DNA of 64,000 nt from positions 2,666,001 to 2,730,000 of the forward strand of contig NZ_JAVBIJ010000001.1 of NCBI RefSeq assembly GCF_032193765.1, written 5' to 3'. This DNA comes from Rhodoferax potami (GTDB lineage Bacteria; Pseudomonadota; Gammaproteobacteria; Burkholderiales; Burkholderiaceae_C). Position numbers and translations under genes: made by a program. Shown piece by piece: positions 63,805-64,000 of this stretch. Under the pieces are notes generated by a model, which saw nothing but the letters and a program-made list of their open reading frames with translations, did not search any database and was not told the origin of the DNA. Position 1 is the first letter of the stretch; every line of letters begins with the position of its first letter.

Positions 63805-64000
63805 TTACTGCCCGTTGTTTGCTTGCAGGGCCGCAATGCGCTGTTCAATAGGCGGGTGTGTGGAGAACAATTGACCGATACCACCCGCAATGCCCATTGC
63901 AGCAACGCTCTTGGGCAACTCGCCGGGGGTCATGCCACCCAAGCGGGCCAAGGCGTTCATCATGGGCTGCTTGCGGCCCATCAACTGAGCGGCGCCCGCA
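63805..64000 (-). CDS. htpX: HtpX-like M48 family metalloprotease, C-terminal end
   Basis: Only the last 65 codons are in the window; the gene runs off the right edge. The stop TAA is at 63807-63805. The visible end ([20 protein letters not shown] and [20 protein letters not shown]) matches the C-terminal region of HtpX and its relatives, in which LFSTHPP is a signature. HtpX is a membrane zinc protease involved in quality control. The active-site HExxH is outside the window. Confidence 0.85.
   Translation of the reverse strand, partial: AGAAQLMGRKQPMMNALARLGGMTPGELPKSVAAMGIAGGIGQLFSTHPPIEQRIAALQANNGQ

Overview
The window is ordinary chromosome from a beta-proteobacterium, most likely of the family Comamonadaceae (Rhodoferax-like). 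This rests on gene order, protein style (H1-like Lys/Ala protein, Burkholderiales-type DksA without its zinc cysteines) and a short dispersed palindromic repeat that I know from this family. The genus is inference. I see no insertion sequence, prophage, integron, CRISPR array or plasmid gene.

Layout. 1-1 kb: end of nrdB and a repeat-rich histone H1-like gene. 1-6.1 kb (minus): DUF3426 zinc-ribbon protein, prmA, accC, accB, a TlpA-like thioredoxin and an unknown protein. 6.3-8.1 kb (plus): mpl and a small unknown gene. 8.2-13.1 kb (minus): DAHP synthase with an attenuator-like leader, tldD, a 3-hydroxyisobutyrate dehydrogenase-like protein and rodA. 13.1-20.8 kb (plus): esterase, RNase II-family enzyme, TonB-like protein, mtgA, acyltransferase, CdsA-like protein, ruvC and a solute-binding protein. 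20.8-40.4 kb (minus): a rod-like flagellar orphan, then the division and cell wall (dcw) cluster from lpxC and ftsZ back to mraZ, with a FlhD-like gene between ftsZ and ftsA. 40.5-50.6 kb (minus): hslUV, a STAS-domain gene with an apparent frameshift, dksA, a CobW-type GTPase, rlmI, tRNA-Gly, xerC, a DUF484 gene and dapF. 50.6-52.8 kb (plus): metallo-beta-lactamase-fold hydrolase and a pseudouridine-synthase-like protein. 52.8-53.6 kb (minus): CBS protein and RNase P RNA. 53.7-59.5 kb: cysteine synthase, then ethanolamine use (eat-eutB-eutC, with a divergent AraC-type regulator). 59.5-64 kb: FAD oxidoreductase, chemoreceptor, LysE-type exporter and the end of an HtpX-like protease.

How it fits together. 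Most of the window serves envelope growth: malonyl-CoA supply (accBC), muramyl-peptide synthesis and recycling (murC-G, ddl, mpl, mraY), the divisome (ftsZAQWIL), elongasome and glycan polymerisation (rodA, mtgA), lipid A (lpxC) and phospholipid precursors (plsC/cdsA-like). The dcw genes overlap by a few bases from mraZ to ftsQ, which points to one coupled transcript driven from the mraZ promoter.

Most notable non-gene signals: (1) a 22-codon leader peptide with seven Phe/Tyr/Trp residues, a terminator and a matching antiterminator arm ahead of DAHP synthase; (2) about a dozen copies of a roughly 50-bp palindromic repeat, many in frame inside essential genes or forming their start or stop codons; (3) a second hairpin family whose core is conserved while its long arms differ between copies, one copy lying inside mpl; (4) four AGTG boxes spaced exactly 10 bp at the mraZ promoter; (5) a G7 tract where one STAS protein appears split. 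All calls come from reading the sequence; no database search was run.
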